From positions 62,001 through 126,000 of the forward strand of contig JBCBIJ010000008.1 of the NCBI GenBank assembly GCA_038524795.1: a DNA stretch of 64,000 nucleotides, in the 5' to 3' direction. The DNA is from CALBPI01 sp038524795 (GTDB lineage: Bacteria > Pseudomonadota > Gammaproteobacteria > Steroidobacterales > Woeseiaceae). The translations under genes were made by a program, and so were the position numbers. Of this stretch, positions 1 to 8,425 are shown piece by piece (position 1 is the stretch's first letter; every line of letters begins with the position of its first letter). The notes below the pieces were generated by a model, which saw nothing but the letters and a program-made list of their open reading frames with translations, did no database searches and was not told the origin of the DNA.

Positions 1-905
1 CGGCGATGTTCCTGCGCGACCCCTGGTTCTGGCCCGAAATTTGGCAGGTGAACCCGCAGGTCGAGAACCCGCACCTCATCTTCCCCGGTGACCGCCTGTC
101 GCTGATTTATGTCGACGGCCAGCCCCGAATCCTGCTTGAGCGCGGCTCGAGCATGGCCCGCATGTCTCCGGGCGTCCGCGTGATTCCGCTTGAAGACGCG
201 ATCACGACGATCCCCTACGAACAGATTGCCGCGTTCCTGACGCGTGCCGCCGTTCTTGAGCGCGAGCAAGTCGATGGCCTGCCTTATGTGCTCAAGTCGC
301 GCGGTGACCACTTGATCTCGAGTGCGGGCGTCTCGCTGTACGCCCGCGGCGACATTGACGGTATCGGCGCCCGCTACAGCGTGGTCCACATCGGTGGCCC
401 GCTGCGCGATCCCGACGACAACAAGGTTGTCGGTTACGAAGCGCTTTACGTGGGCGACGGCACTGTCCGCCGCGCAGGTGACCCATCGACGTTGTTCATT
501 AACCAGTCTACGCGCGAGATCCTGAACGGTGACCGCCTGCTGAGCCAGGACGTCGTCATCCCGCTCAATTTCTTCCCGAAAGCACCGGCCCGCCAGGTCG
601 ACGGCCGCATCATCTCGGTCGTCGATGGCGTGTCACGCATCGGTCAGTACCAAGTCGTAGTCATTAACCGCGGCGAGCGCGACGGCCTCGCAACGGGCGA
701 TGTCCTCGACGTCGAGCGCGCGGGCGACATCGTTCGCGACTACTACTCGAAAAACGGTCTGTTTGGTGCCGAAAGCGTGCAGTTGCCGCCTGAAAAGTCG
801 GGTAACCTGATGCTGTTCAAAACCTATGACCGCATCGCCTACGGCCTGATCATGACGGCGCAGAGCGACATTCGCGTCGGCGACCTCGTCACGAACCCGG
901 AGTAA
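1..905 (+). CDS. LysM peptidoglycan-binding domain protein (5' end cut off)
   Basis: The reading frame is open from the first base, so the true start lies upstream of the window. The first visible residues (MFLRDPWFWPEIWQVNPQV, then NPHLIFPGD) are the second half of a LysM module, which binds peptidoglycan glycan chains. About 250 residues follow with no enzyme motif I recognise, rich in beta-type segments. Known context: this LysM protein family sits directly before dprA in many gammaproteobacteria, as here. It is probably exported and wall-associated, but the signal peptide is outside the window. A hairpin just after the stop may end its transcript. The family call is firm; the role of the C-terminal part is unknown. 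Confidence 0.85.
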   Translation, partial: AMFLRDPWFWPEIWQVNPQVENPHLIFPGDRLSLIYVDGQPRILLERGSSMARMSPGVRVIPLEDAITTIPYEQIAAFLTRAAVLEREQVDGLPYVLKSRGDHLISSAGVSLYARGDIDGIGARYSVVHIGGPLRDPDDNKVVGYEALYVGDGTVRRAGDPSTLFINQSTREILNGDRLLSQDVVIPLNFFPKAPARQVDGRIISVVDGVSRIGQYQVVVINRGERDGLATGDVLDVERAGDIVRDYYSKNGLFGAESVQLPPEKSGNLMLFKTYDRIAYGLIMTAQSDIRVGDLVTNPE

Positions 906-941
906 ATCCACAGTCATTCGCGACGAATCTGTCGCTACGCG

Positions 942-964
942 GGCGCCCTTCACGGGCGCCTTGT
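942..964 (+). terminator. Possible rho-independent terminator after the LysM gene
   Basis: GGCGCCC (942–948), a five-base loop TTCAC, then GGGCGCC (954–960) form a perfect 7-bp GC stem, followed by the T-containing run TTGTCGTTTG. The U-tract is weak, so termination is likely but not certain. The hairpin also argues against dprA starting at the TTG at 961. Confidence 0.5.
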
Positions 965-1014
965 CGTTTGTGCCCGACCGTGCCGCCGGCTGCCGCGGCA
1001 CCCGGGTGCCACAC

Positions 1015-2148
1015 ATGCCAGAACCACAACCGGCCTCCACCGACGCGGACCGCGACGCCTGGCTGCGCTTGATCTGCGCAGACCTGGGCAATGCTGCACG
1101 CTTGAAGCTGCTCGACGCACTGGGCTCGCCCGAACACATCCTGAGTGCCAGCCCGTCAACGTTGCGCGGGGCCGGTGCCCAGCCCGCTGATCTCGACGCC
1201 CTGGCGCAGGTCGACGACGGCCGAGTTCGCAACGCGGCGGCCTGGCTCGCAGCGCCCAATCACCACCTTCTGACCTGCAACGAACCGTCCTGGCCCGAAG
1301 CGCTCCGCGACATCCCGGACGCGCCCGTGGCGCTGTTTGTCGACGGTGACCCGAGTTTGCTCGCGATGCCTGCGCTGGCCATTGTCGGCAGCCGCAATCC
1401 GACGCCCCAGGGCACAGACAACGCGCAGCAGTTCGCGCGCTATCTCGCAGGACATGGCCTCACCATCGTCAGTGGTCTGGCAACGGGCATCGACGCCAGC
1501 GCCCACCGTGGCGCGCTTGCAGCTGATGGCGCCACGGTCGCTGTGCTGGGCACGGGCATCGATCAGTTTTATCCGCCCGGCAATCGGGATCTCCAGTTGG
1601 ACATCGCCCGCGCCGGTTGCGTGGTCAGCGAATACGCGCCGGGCCGCCCCGCTGTCGCCGGACAGTTTCCGGCCCGCAATCGCATCATCAGCGGGCTGGC
1701 GCTGGGCACACTCGTCGTCGAGGCAACGCGCCGATCGGGCTCCTTGATTACGGCCCGACTCGCCGGTGAGCAGGGTCGCTCGGTGTTTGCGATCCCGGGC
1801 TCAATCCACAATCCGCTCTCACGGGGTTGCCATCAGTTGATTCGACAAGGCGCTCTGCTCGTCGAATCAGCGGATGACATATTCTCAGACATCGGTCCGC
1901 GCCTGAGCCAGGTGTCGGCGGCCGCGCAGCACGCCCCCGAAATCACAGAAAGCGCGCCAGAACAGGCGCCTGACGCGGACTACCAACGTGTGCTCGACGC
2001 CCTGGGCTGGGACCCGCAGGGCATCGATATCCTGGCTGAACGGACTGCATTGACGCCTGCGGAGCTTTCCTCCATGCTCCTGATCATGGAGCTGGACGGC
2101 CTGGTCGCAAAGGCGCCAGGCGGCGGCTACATCCGCGGCAGGCGTTGA
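1015..2148 (+). CDS. dprA: DNA processing protein DprA (Smf)
   Basis: Cytoplasmic protein that binds incoming single-stranded DNA and loads RecA during natural transformation. The 377-residue product has an N-terminal helical SAM-like region, then the Rossmann-fold core: IVGSRNPTPQG, IVSGLATGIDASAHRGAL, VLGTGIDQFYPPGN, FPARNRIISGLALGTLVVEA and RSGSLITARLA. A short C-terminal winged-helix-like domain (about residues 320–377) follows. The ATG at 1015 is chosen over an in-frame TTG at 961 because the TTG directly follows a terminator-like hairpin. smg starts 9 bp downstream, giving the dprA-smg pair common in this class. No other competence gene is visible in the window. Confidence 0.95.
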   Translation: MPEPQPASTDADRDAWLRLICADLGNAARLKLLDALGSPEHILSASPSTLRGAGAQPADLDALAQVDDGRVRNAAAWLAAPNHHLLTCNEPSWPEALRDIPDAPVALFVDGDPSLLAMPALAIVGSRNPTPQGTDNAQQFARYLAGHGLTIVSGLATGIDASAHRGALAADGATVAVLGTGIDQFYPPGNRDLQLDIARAGCVVSEYAPGRPAVAGQFPARNRIISGLALGTLVVEATRRSGSLITARLAGEQGRSVFAIPGSIHNPLSRGCHQLIRQGALLVESADDIFSDIGPRLSQVSAAAQHAPEITESAPEQAPDADYQRVLDALGWDPQGIDILAERTALTPAELSSMLLIMELDGLVAKAPGGGYIRGRR

Positions 2149-2157
2149 GGACAAGCC

Positions 2158-2634
2158 ATGAAAGAGAACGTGCTCGACGTACTCATGTACCTGTTCGAGA
2201 CTTACGTTGACGCGGAAGATCAGGCCGATTCTGACGAGGCCGAACTGCGTGAAGAACTCTCGCGCGCGGGATTCCACGACACCGAGATCGAACACGCCCT
2301 GAGCTGGCTCGACGGCTTGTCGGCCAACAACGACCTCATTTCGCACAACGCGCAAACCGAGCGCGGCACACGGGTCTTTACGGATCTCGAATGCGCGCGC
2401 ATTGACGTCGATGGCCGGGGCTACTTGCTGTACCTGGAACAAATCGGCATCCTGCTGCCCGAGCAACGCGAGCTGGTCGTAGACCGACTACTGGCACTCG
2501 AGGCCCCCGAGATCGACATTGAGCAGATCAAATGGGTGGTCATGATGGTGCTGTTCAGTCAGCCCGGTCAGGAGCAGGCGTTTTCGCGCATGGAAGACCT
2601 CGTGTTCGAGGAATGTGAAGGCGCGCTGCACTGA
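2158..2634 (+). CDS. smg: Smg family protein (DUF494)
   Basis: A 158-residue acidic cytoplasmic protein beginning MKENVLDVLMYLFETYVD, the signature of the Smg/DUF494 family. The rest (LSRAGFHDTEIEHALSWLDG; then QIKWVVMMVLFSQPGQE near the C-terminus) also matches in length and order. The molecular role of Smg is not established; it is recognised mainly by its conserved place between dprA and topA. Here it starts 9 bp after dprA and topA follows 93 bp later, so cotranscription with dprA is likely. Confidence 0.92.
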   Translation: MKENVLDVLMYLFETYVDAEDQADSDEAELREELSRAGFHDTEIEHALSWLDGLSANNDLISHNAQTERGTRVFTDLECARIDVDGRGYLLYLEQIGILLPEQRELVVDRLLALEAPEIDIEQIKWVVMMVLFSQPGQEQAFSRMEDLVFEECEGALH

Positions 2635-2727
2635 TCACTTCGCCAGTCACGGCGTCACCAAAGACAACCATGGGTCCCGCACCGCTTCTGCGGAAGCTTG
2701 CGGGTGTCCCGAAACCTGACGGACGAC

Positions 2728-5220
2728 ATGTCACAAAATCTCGTCATCGTTGAATCGCCGGCCAAGGCCAAGACCATCGAGAAATACCTGGGCAAGGATT
2801 TCTCGGTGCTGGCGTCGTATGGCCACGTCCGCGACCTGATCCCCAAAGAAGGGGCTGTTGACCCTGCGCACGGCTACCGCATGGATTACCAGGTCATCGA
2901 CCGCAATGAAAAGCACGTCAACGCGATTGTGCGCGCGCTCAAAAAGGCCGACGCGCTCTATCTCGCGACTGACCCCGATCGCGAAGGCGAGGCCATTTCG
3001 TGGCACCTGTACGAATTGCTGCGCGAGCGTGGCGTGCTCGACACCAAGCCTGTGCACCGCATCGTGTTCTACGAGATCACCAAGCAAGCTGTGAAGGACG
3101 CCATCGAGCAACCGCGGCCGCTGTCCAACGAGCTCGTCAACGCACAGCAGGCGCGTCGCGCACTCGACTACCTCGTGGGTTTCAATCTGTCGCCGCTGCT
3201 GTGGCGCAAGGTGCAGCCCGGCTTGTCCGCCGGTCGCGTGCAAAGCCCGGCGCTGCGCATGATTGTGGAGCGCGAACTCGAGATCGAGGCGTTCAAGCCG
3301 CGCGAGTACTGGACGCTCGAGGCCGACGTCACGCGCTCCGAACAGCCGTTCATGGCGCGCCTCACGGAGTACGCGGGCGACAAAGTCGAGCAGTTCTCCT
3401 TCGAGAACGAAACGACCGCCACAGCCGCACAGCAGGCGCTGATCAAAGCCGCGGACGGCAAGCTGCACGTCACTTCGATTACGCGCAAACAACGCCGCCG
3501 CAATCCGGCAGCACCGTTCACAACGTCGACGCTGCAGCAGGAAGCCTCGCGCAAGCTCGGTTTCAATACGCAACGTACGATGCGCACCGCGCAGAAGCTC
3601 TACGAGGGTATCGAGATCCCGGGCGAAGGCACCGTCGGCCTCATTACCTACATGCGTACGGATTCGACCTCGATCGCACAGGTCGCCATCGACGAGATTC
3701 GCGAGGTCATCGTGGAGCGCTTCGGGCGCGACAACCTGCCCGAGCAGCAGCGCGAATACAAAACTAAGTCGAAAAACGCGCAGGAAGCGCACGAGGCCAT
3801 TCGCACCACCTCGTCCATGCGCCATCCCGACGACCTCAAGGGATCGCTCGACGAGGACCAGTACAAGCTCTACAACCTGATCTGGCAGCGCAGCATCGCC
3901 TCGCAGATGGTTCCAGCCGTGTTCGACACGGTTGCCGCCGATCTGGCGCCGGGTGCCGCCGACGGCGAGCTGGCGGCGACGGGTCGCTTCCGCGCCAACG
4001 GCTCCATCCTCGTGCACCCGGGCTTTATGGCCGTTTACAAGGAAGGCCGTGACGACAAGAAGGGCAATGACGACAGTGATCGCCGCCTGCCAGAAATGGA
4101 CGAAGGCGACATGATCGAGCTCACCGAGCTGCGCGCCGACCAGCACTTCACGGAGCCACCGCCGCGCTACTCGGAAGCGAGCATTGTTAAAACGCTCGAG
4201 GAATACGGCATCGGCCGCCCGTCGACGTACGCGAGCATCATCTCGACACTCAAGAACCGCGAGTACGTCGAGATGGATGGCAAGCGCTTCATACCGACGG
4301 ACGTGGGCCGCATTGTTAACGGCTTCCTGACGGATCACTTCACGCAGTACGTCGACTACGAGTTCACGGCGCGCATGGAAGACGATCTTGATGCCGTCTC
4401 GCGCGGCGACCGCGAATGGGTGCCGCTGCTCGACGAATTCTGGCAGCCGTTTTCGCAGCAGGTCGAAGAGAAAGACAAATCAGTAACGCGTGAGCAGGTC
4501 GCACAGGCCCGCGAGCTCGGCACTGACCCGAAATCTGGCAAGCCCGTCATTGTGCGCATGGGACGCTTCGGTCCGTTCGTGCAGATCGGCAGCAAGGACG
4601 ACGAAGAGAAGCCCAAGTTCGCCGGCTTGCGCCCGGGTCAGAAGATGGGTGACATCGACCTTGAAGCGGCGTTGGAGCTGTTCAAGTTGCCCCGCAAACT
4701 CGGCGAAACGCCCGAGGGTGAGCCTGTCTCGGCAAGCGTCGGGCGGTTTGGGCCATACGTGCGCTACGGCGACAAGTTTGTGTCCATCCGCGGCGACGAT
4801 GACCCTTACACGATCACGCTCGAGCGCGCGCTCGAGGTGATCGCCGAGAAAAAGATTGCCGACGCCAATCGGCTCATCCTCGACTTTCCCGACGTTGGCA
4901 TCCAGGTGCTCAACGGACGCTATGGGCCTTACATCACCAACAAGCAGAAGAATGCCAAGGTGCCCAAGGACCGCGATCCCAAGTCGCTGACGCAGGAAGA
5001 GTGCGAAGCCCTCATTGCGGCAGCGCCCGAACGCGGCCGCCGGGGCAAAAAGAAAGCCGCCAAGAAGACCGCTGAGAAAAAGGCGCCCGCGAAAAAGGCC
5101 GCCAAGAAAAAGACAACCAAAAAGAAGACCAAGAAGAAGGCTGCTAAAAAGAAGGCGACCAAGAAAAAGGCCACCAAGAAGAAGGTGGCCAAGAAGAAAA
5201 CGGGCACAGACGACGCCTAA
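2728..5220 (+). CDS. topA: DNA topoisomerase I with C-terminal repeats and lysine-rich tail
   Basis: Type IA topoisomerase that relaxes negative supercoils. The Toprim domain opens the protein (LVIVESPAKAKTIEKYLG; acidic triad in ATDPDREGEAISWHLYE). The catalytic tyrosine is Tyr308 in GLITYMRTDST. The C-terminal part carries GRFGPFVQIG, GRFGPYVRYG and GRYGPYITN motifs, that is, topoisomerase C-terminal repeats instead of the Cys4 zinc ribbons of the E. coli enzyme; no CxxC pair is seen there. The last ~60 residues are a run of K/A/T repeats, which in other lineages aids DNA binding and processivity. The ATG at 2728 is chosen over a TTG at 2698 because the family begins at the conserved LVIVESP strand. 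Length 830 residues. Confidence 0.96.
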   Translation: MSQNLVIVESPAKAKTIEKYLGKDFSVLASYGHVRDLIPKEGAVDPAHGYRMDYQVIDRNEKHVNAIVRALKKADALYLATDPDREGEAISWHLYELLRERGVLDTKPVHRIVFYEITKQAVKDAIEQPRPLSNELVNAQQARRALDYLVGFNLSPLLWRKVQPGLSAGRVQSPALRMIVERELEIEAFKPREYWTLEADVTRSEQPFMARLTEYAGDKVEQFSFENETTATAAQQALIKAADGKLHVTSITRKQRRRNPAAPFTTSTLQQEASRKLGFNTQRTMRTAQKLYEGIEIPGEGTVGLITYMRTDSTSIAQVAIDEIREVIVERFGRDNLPEQQREYKTKSKNAQEAHEAIRTTSSMRHPDDLKGSLDEDQYKLYNLIWQRSIASQMVPAVFDTVAADLAPGAADGELAATGRFRANGSILVHPGFMAVYKEGRDDKKGNDDSDRRLPEMDEGDMIELTELRADQHFTEPPPRYSEASIVKTLEEYGIGRPSTYASIISTLKNREYVEMDGKRFIPTDVGRIVNGFLTDHFTQYVDYEFTARMEDDLDAVSRGDREWVPLLDEFWQPFSQQVEEKDKSVTREQVAQARELGTDPKSGKPVIVRMGRFGPFVQIGSKDDEEKPKFAGLRPGQKMGDIDLEAALELFKLPRKLGETPEGEPVSASVGRFGPYVRYGDKFVSIRGDDDPYTITLERALEVIAEKKIADANRLILDFPDVGIQVLNGRYGPYITNKQKNAKVPKDRDPKSLTQEECEALIAAAPERGRRGKKKAAKKTAEKKAPAKKAAKKKTTKKKTKKKAAKKKATKKKATKKKVAKKKTGTDDA

Positions 5221-5248
5221 GCGCGTCGCCGCCCGCATCCAGAGGGCG

Positions 5249-5254
5249 TAGAAT
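5249..5254 (+). promoter_or_regulatory. Candidate -10 box for the lipoprotein methyltransferase-like gene
   Basis: TAGAAT lies about 48 bp before the ATG at 5303, followed by an inverted repeat GCCGGCC-TCA-GGCCGGC (5267–5283) that would be in the 5' untranslated region. No convincing -35 is seen, so this is tentative. Confidence 0.3.
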
Positions 5255-5302
5255 CCAGGGTTTCCGCCGGCCTCAGGCCGGCCCGAAGAAGGGGACCCGC
5301 GA

Positions 5303-6220
5303 ATGAAACACTGGATCACTCTGGCCACACTGCTACTCATCGCAGGCTGTGGCGACAAGGCCACCACGGACGTGGCCGACACCACCACCGAAGCCGAGGC
5401 CGCTGCGCCCGCCGACGATTCAGCTTCTGGCGACGCAGTGTCGCCACTGCAGGCCGCGCTCGACGCGCAGCCCGAAGAAGCCCAGGCGCGCTACATCTGG
5501 CGGCATCCCGGCGAGACGCTCGAGTTCTTCGGTATCGAACCCGGCATGACCGTCGTGGAAGGCCTGCCCGGCGGCGGCTGGTACACCAAGATCCTGCTGC
5601 CCTACCTCGGTAGCGAAGGCACGGTCATCGGTGTCGACTATGCGCTCGACATGTTCCCACTGTTCGGATTTTTCTCCGAAGAGCGACTTGAAGCCAAGAA
5701 AACCTGGGCGACGGACTGGGTCAAAGAGGCCGATGGCTGGCGTGGCGACGATGACGCCGGCGTTGAAGCCTTCGTCTTCGGGTCACGCGACGCCGCGCAG
5801 TTTGACGGCCGCGCCGACGCCGTCCTGATGGTGCGTGCCCTGCACAACCTGGCGCGCTTTGAGAGCGAAGGTGGCTACTTGACGACAGCCATGGCCGATG
5901 CGCACGCCGTGCTCAAGAGTGGCGGCGTCCTCGGTGTCGTACAGCACGAAGCCCGCGCCGAAATGCCTGACGATTGGGCCGGCGGGCAGAATGGCTACCT
6001 CAAGCGTGACTTCGTGATTGCTGCCGCTGAAGCTGCCGGTTTCGAGTTTGTCGAAGCCAGCGACATCAACGCCAACCCGGCGGACCAGCCGACAGCCGAA
6101 GAGTTTGTCTGGCGTCTGCCGCCCTCGCTCAACGGTGCCCGCGACAACCCGGAGCTGCGCGACGCGATGGTCGCCATCGGTGAGTCGAACCGGATGACGC
6201 TCAAGTTTGTGAAGCCCTGA
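5303..6220 (+). CDS. Predicted lipoprotein with class I methyltransferase-like fold
   Basis: 305 residues. A lipoprotein signal peptide with lipobox LLIAGC puts the mature N-terminus at Cys16, followed by a low-complexity Ala/Thr/Glu linker to about residue 50. The rest resembles the predicted methyltransferases of COG4798: GIEPGMTVVEGLPGGGWYTKIL at the motif I position, VIGVDYALDMF as strand 2, ADAVLMVRALHNLARF near motif IV and VLKSGGVLGVVQHEAR as motif V. The family is known as secreted or lipid-anchored, which is puzzling because SAM is cytoplasmic; catalysis is therefore unproven. It stands alone between topA and hemF, where many relatives carry tsaC. A 13-bp hairpin follows the stop. 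Confidence 0.8.
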   Translation: MKHWITLATLLLIAGCGDKATTDVADTTTEAEAAAPADDSASGDAVSPLQAALDAQPEEAQARYIWRHPGETLEFFGIEPGMTVVEGLPGGGWYTKILLPYLGSEGTVIGVDYALDMFPLFGFFSEERLEAKKTWATDWVKEADGWRGDDDAGVEAFVFGSRDAAQFDGRADAVLMVRALHNLARFESEGGYLTTAMADAHAVLKSGGVLGVVQHEARAEMPDDWAGGQNGYLKRDFVIAAAEAAGFEFVEASDINANPADQPTAEEFVWRLPPSLNGARDNPELRDAMVAIGESNRMTLKFVKP

Positions 6221-6225
6221 TTCAC

Positions 6226-6256
6226 GCTGCGGCGGGCCGATCAGGCCCGCCGCAGC
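6226..6256 (+). terminator. Perfect 13-bp hairpin between genes
   Basis: GCTGCGGCGGGCC (6226–6238) and GGCCCGCCGCAGC (6244–6256) pair perfectly around the loop GATCA. No T-run follows, so it may be a terminator without a U-tract, an mRNA-stabilising hairpin, or a dyad for DNA binding. It sits 5 bp after the stop of the upstream gene and 4 bp before the candidate hemF -10. Confidence 0.45.
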
Positions 6257-6260
6257 GCGC

Positions 6261-6266
6261 TACAAT
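6261..6266 (+). promoter_or_regulatory. Candidate -10 box for hemF
   Basis: TACAAT in the context GCGCTACAATAGCGG, 31 bp before the hemF ATG. The region 17 bp upstream is occupied by the hairpin stem and has no clear -35. Confidence 0.4.
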
Positions 6267-6297
6267 AGCGGCGGGGACGAACTATCAGGGTCAAACC

Positions 6298-7245
6298 ATG
6301 ACAGACTCAGCGAACTTCGGCGACCAGCTTGGTGCCGTGGGTGATTACCTGCGCAGACTGCAGCGCGGCATCACGGATCGCATTTCAGAACTCGACGGCA
6401 AGGCGCGCTTCGGCGCCGACAGCTGGACACGTGAAGGCGGTGGCGGCGGCACGTCGATGGTGCTGTCTGACGGTGCGCTCATGGAGCAAGCGGGCGTCGG
6501 TTTCTCGCACGTTATGGGCGACGGCCTACCGCCCTCCGCTACCAAGGCGCGTCCGGAACTTGCGGGGCGTCGCTTCGAAGCTATGGGTGTGTCGCTCGTG
6601 TTCCATCCGCGTAACCCACACATACCCACGACGCACGCCAACGTCCGCGTGTTCGCCGCGCTCTCCGACGATGCACCGCCTGTGTGGTGGTTTGGCGGCG
6701 GCTTCGACCTGACGCCGTTCTACCCCGTTGCCGAGGACGTGCTGTCCTGGCACGAAACGGCGCGCGCCGCATGCGCCGGCTTTGGCGACGACGTCTACGC
6801 GCGCTACAAGCAGTGGTGCGATGAGTACTTTTTCCTGCCCCACCGTGGCGAGACGCGCGGCGTGGGCGGCCTGTTCTTCGACGACCTCAACGAATGGGGT
6901 TTCGAGCGTTGCTTTGCCTTCATGCAAAGCGTCGGCGACCATTTCATGAGGGCCTACGAACCGATCGTTGAGCGCCGCCGTAATGACGCCTACACCGATG
7001 AACAACGCCAGTTCCAGCTGTACCGCCGTGGCCGCTACGTCGAGTTCAACCTTGTCTACGACCGTGGCACGCTGTTCGGTCTGCAGTCGGGGGGGCGTAC
7101 CGAGTCCATTCTCATGTCGCTGCCACCCCAGGTGCGCTGGGAGTACGGCTACGCACCCGAGGCGGGCACACGCGAGGCGGAGCTCACGGATTACTGGCTC
7201 AAGCCGCGCGAGTGGCTGGTCGAACTGGAGCCCGCGGCGGGCTGA
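6298..7245 (+). CDS. hemF: Oxygen-dependent coproporphyrinogen III oxidase
   Basis: Converts coproporphyrinogen III to protoporphyrinogen IX using O2, the aerobic route in heme synthesis; soluble, usually dimeric. The 315-residue length and all family blocks fit: GGGGTSMVLSDGALMEQAGV, VSLVFHPRNPHIPTTHANVR, WWFGGGFDLTPFYP, KQWCDEYFFLPHRGETRGVG, GLFFDDLNEW and the C-terminal VEFNLVYDRGTLFGLQSGGR. Its presence shows aerobic metabolism. The VOC-family gene starts 4 bp downstream and the hydrolase overlaps that, so hemF probably heads a three-gene unit. hemB lies 8 kb away in the same direction. Confidence 0.97.
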   Translation: MTDSANFGDQLGAVGDYLRRLQRGITDRISELDGKARFGADSWTREGGGGGTSMVLSDGALMEQAGVGFSHVMGDGLPPSATKARPELAGRRFEAMGVSLVFHPRNPHIPTTHANVRVFAALSDDAPPVWWFGGGFDLTPFYPVAEDVLSWHETARAACAGFGDDVYARYKQWCDEYFFLPHRGETRGVGGLFFDDLNEWGFERCFAFMQSVGDHFMRAYEPIVERRRNDAYTDEQRQFQLYRRGRYVEFNLVYDRGTLFGLQSGGRTESILMSLPPQVRWEYGYAPEAGTREAELTDYWLKPREWLVELEPAAG

Positions 7246-7249
7246 TCGC

Positions 7250-7678
7250 ATGCCGCGCCCGTTCCACCTGGCACTGCCTGTCGACGACCTCGGCCCGACG
7301 CGGTTGTTTTACACAGACCTGCTGGGCTGCGCGACGGGACGCGAGGACACGCGCTGGGTCGATCTCGACTTCTTCGGCCACCAGGTGACACTGCACCTCG
7401 TCGACGCGTCCGATGGACCGGCGGCAACGAATCCCGTGGATGGAGACGCCGTACCTGCGCGCCACTTCGGCATCATTCTCGAACCAGCCGACTGGCGCAC
7501 CCTGGCGCAGCGGCTCGAGGCGCAGGACGCCGACTTCATCATCCGGCCGCGCACGCGCTTCGCGGGCAGCGCCGGTGAACAGTCCACGCTGTTCGTGCGG
7601 GACCCGTCTGGCAATGCGCTCGAATTCAAGAGCTTCGCCAACGACGCCCAGATCTTTGCCACGGAGGCCAGCGCATGA
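7250..7678 (+). CDS. VOC (glyoxalase/dioxygenase-fold) family protein
   Basis: 142 residues with the paired beta-alpha-beta-beta-beta layout of the vicinal oxygen chelate superfamily: HLALPVDDLGPTRLFYTDLL at the N-terminus, WVDLDFFGHQVTLHLVD, and at the C-terminus TLFVRDPSGNALEFKSF. Candidate metal ligands are His6 in FHLALP, the His of FGHQ and the Glu of ALEFK. Substrate cannot be read from sequence; relatives are often annotated simply as glyoxalase-like. The frame is open upstream inside hemF, but the ATG at 7250 gives a full-length domain and follows hemF by 4 bp. The stop overlaps the next start by 4 bp (ATGA). Confidence 0.85.
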   Translation: MPRPFHLALPVDDLGPTRLFYTDLLGCATGREDTRWVDLDFFGHQVTLHLVDASDGPAATNPVDGDAVPARHFGIILEPADWRTLAQRLEAQDADFIIRPRTRFAGSAGEQSTLFVRDPSGNALEFKSFANDAQIFATEASA

Positions 7679-8388
7679 AACCCACCGCACCACCGCAGCT
7701 TGAAGCCCCGTCGCGCCTGGCCACGATGGCCGAGCTCCGCGCCCCGCTCGACGCGATCACACTGGCGCTTAACTTCCCGCGCCTCGTGCATGCACCACGC
7801 GGCGACGGTCGGCCGATCTTGCTGTTGCCGGGCTACCGCGCCGACTCCAATTCGATGCTGCCGCTGCGTGGCTTCCTGCGTCGTCTGGGCTACGACGCCC
7901 GCGACTGGGAACTCGGGCGCAACACGGGAAACGTCGACAAGCTCACGGCGCGCATGCGTGAGGTGGTCGATGCCCTGTTCGAGGAACGCGGTGGTGATTC
8001 GATCACGCTCATCGGCTGGAGCCTGGGCGGGATTGTCGCCCGCGAGCTGGCCCGCCTTGAGCCTGAGCGCGTGCGCGAGGTCATCACGATGGGGTCGCCC
8101 ATTGTGGGAGGCCCGAAGTACACGGCCGTCGGCCGTCGCTTCGCTGACAGCAATGCGCTGGACCTGGACGCTTTCGAACACCAGATCCACGAGCGCAACA
8201 GTCTCGGCTTTGATCAACCCGTCACTTCGATCTACAGCCGCTTCGACGGCGTCGTCGGCTGGCAGGCCAGTGTCGATGTCTACAACCCGCAGGCACGCAA
8301 CATCGAGGTTGCGTCATCGCATTTCGGGCTGGGCTTCAACGGGGCCGTGTGGCGGATCATCGCGGAGACGCTGGCCGGCGACGACTAG
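7675..8388 (+). CDS. Alpha/beta hydrolase (lipase/esterase-like)
   Basis: 237-residue alpha/beta hydrolase. PILLLPGYRADSNSMLPLRG supplies the oxyanion-hole strand, and the nucleophile elbow is GWSLGG with a Ser. ITMGSPIVGGPKYTAVG follows as in PGAP1/lipase-like enzymes. A candidate acid is the Asp in SIYSRFDGVVGW and the catalytic His is probably in SSHFGLGFN near the C-terminus. No signal peptide, so cytoplasmic. It overlaps the VOC gene by 4 bp, which implies translational coupling. Substrate unknown; an acyl ester or lipid is the usual guess for this subgroup. Confidence 0.83.
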   Translation: MKPTAPPQLEAPSRLATMAELRAPLDAITLALNFPRLVHAPRGDGRPILLLPGYRADSNSMLPLRGFLRRLGYDARDWELGRNTGNVDKLTARMREVVDALFEERGGDSITLIGWSLGGIVARELARLEPERVREVITMGSPIVGGPKYTAVGRRFADSNALDLDAFEHQIHERNSLGFDQPVTSIYSRFDGVVGWQASVDVYNPQARNIEVASSHFGLGFNGAVWRIIAETLAGDD

Positions 8389-8425
8389 GACATTTCTTCA
8401 CAGTTCGCTGTGGAATAATCGGCTC

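Noticed and set aside
2731..4338. 535-codon open frame antisense to topA
   Set aside because: Shadow of the high-GC topA gene: no start context, no recognisable domain, and composition typical of a reverse-strand read.
5060..5215. Lysine-rich tail of topA as a separate histone-like gene
   Set aside because: It is in frame with topA and there is no start codon with ribosome site before it.
7700..8425. Upstream extension of the subtilase frame
   Set aside because: It lies inside the hydrolase gene, is Arg/Ser-rich and would bury the signal peptide at 8426.
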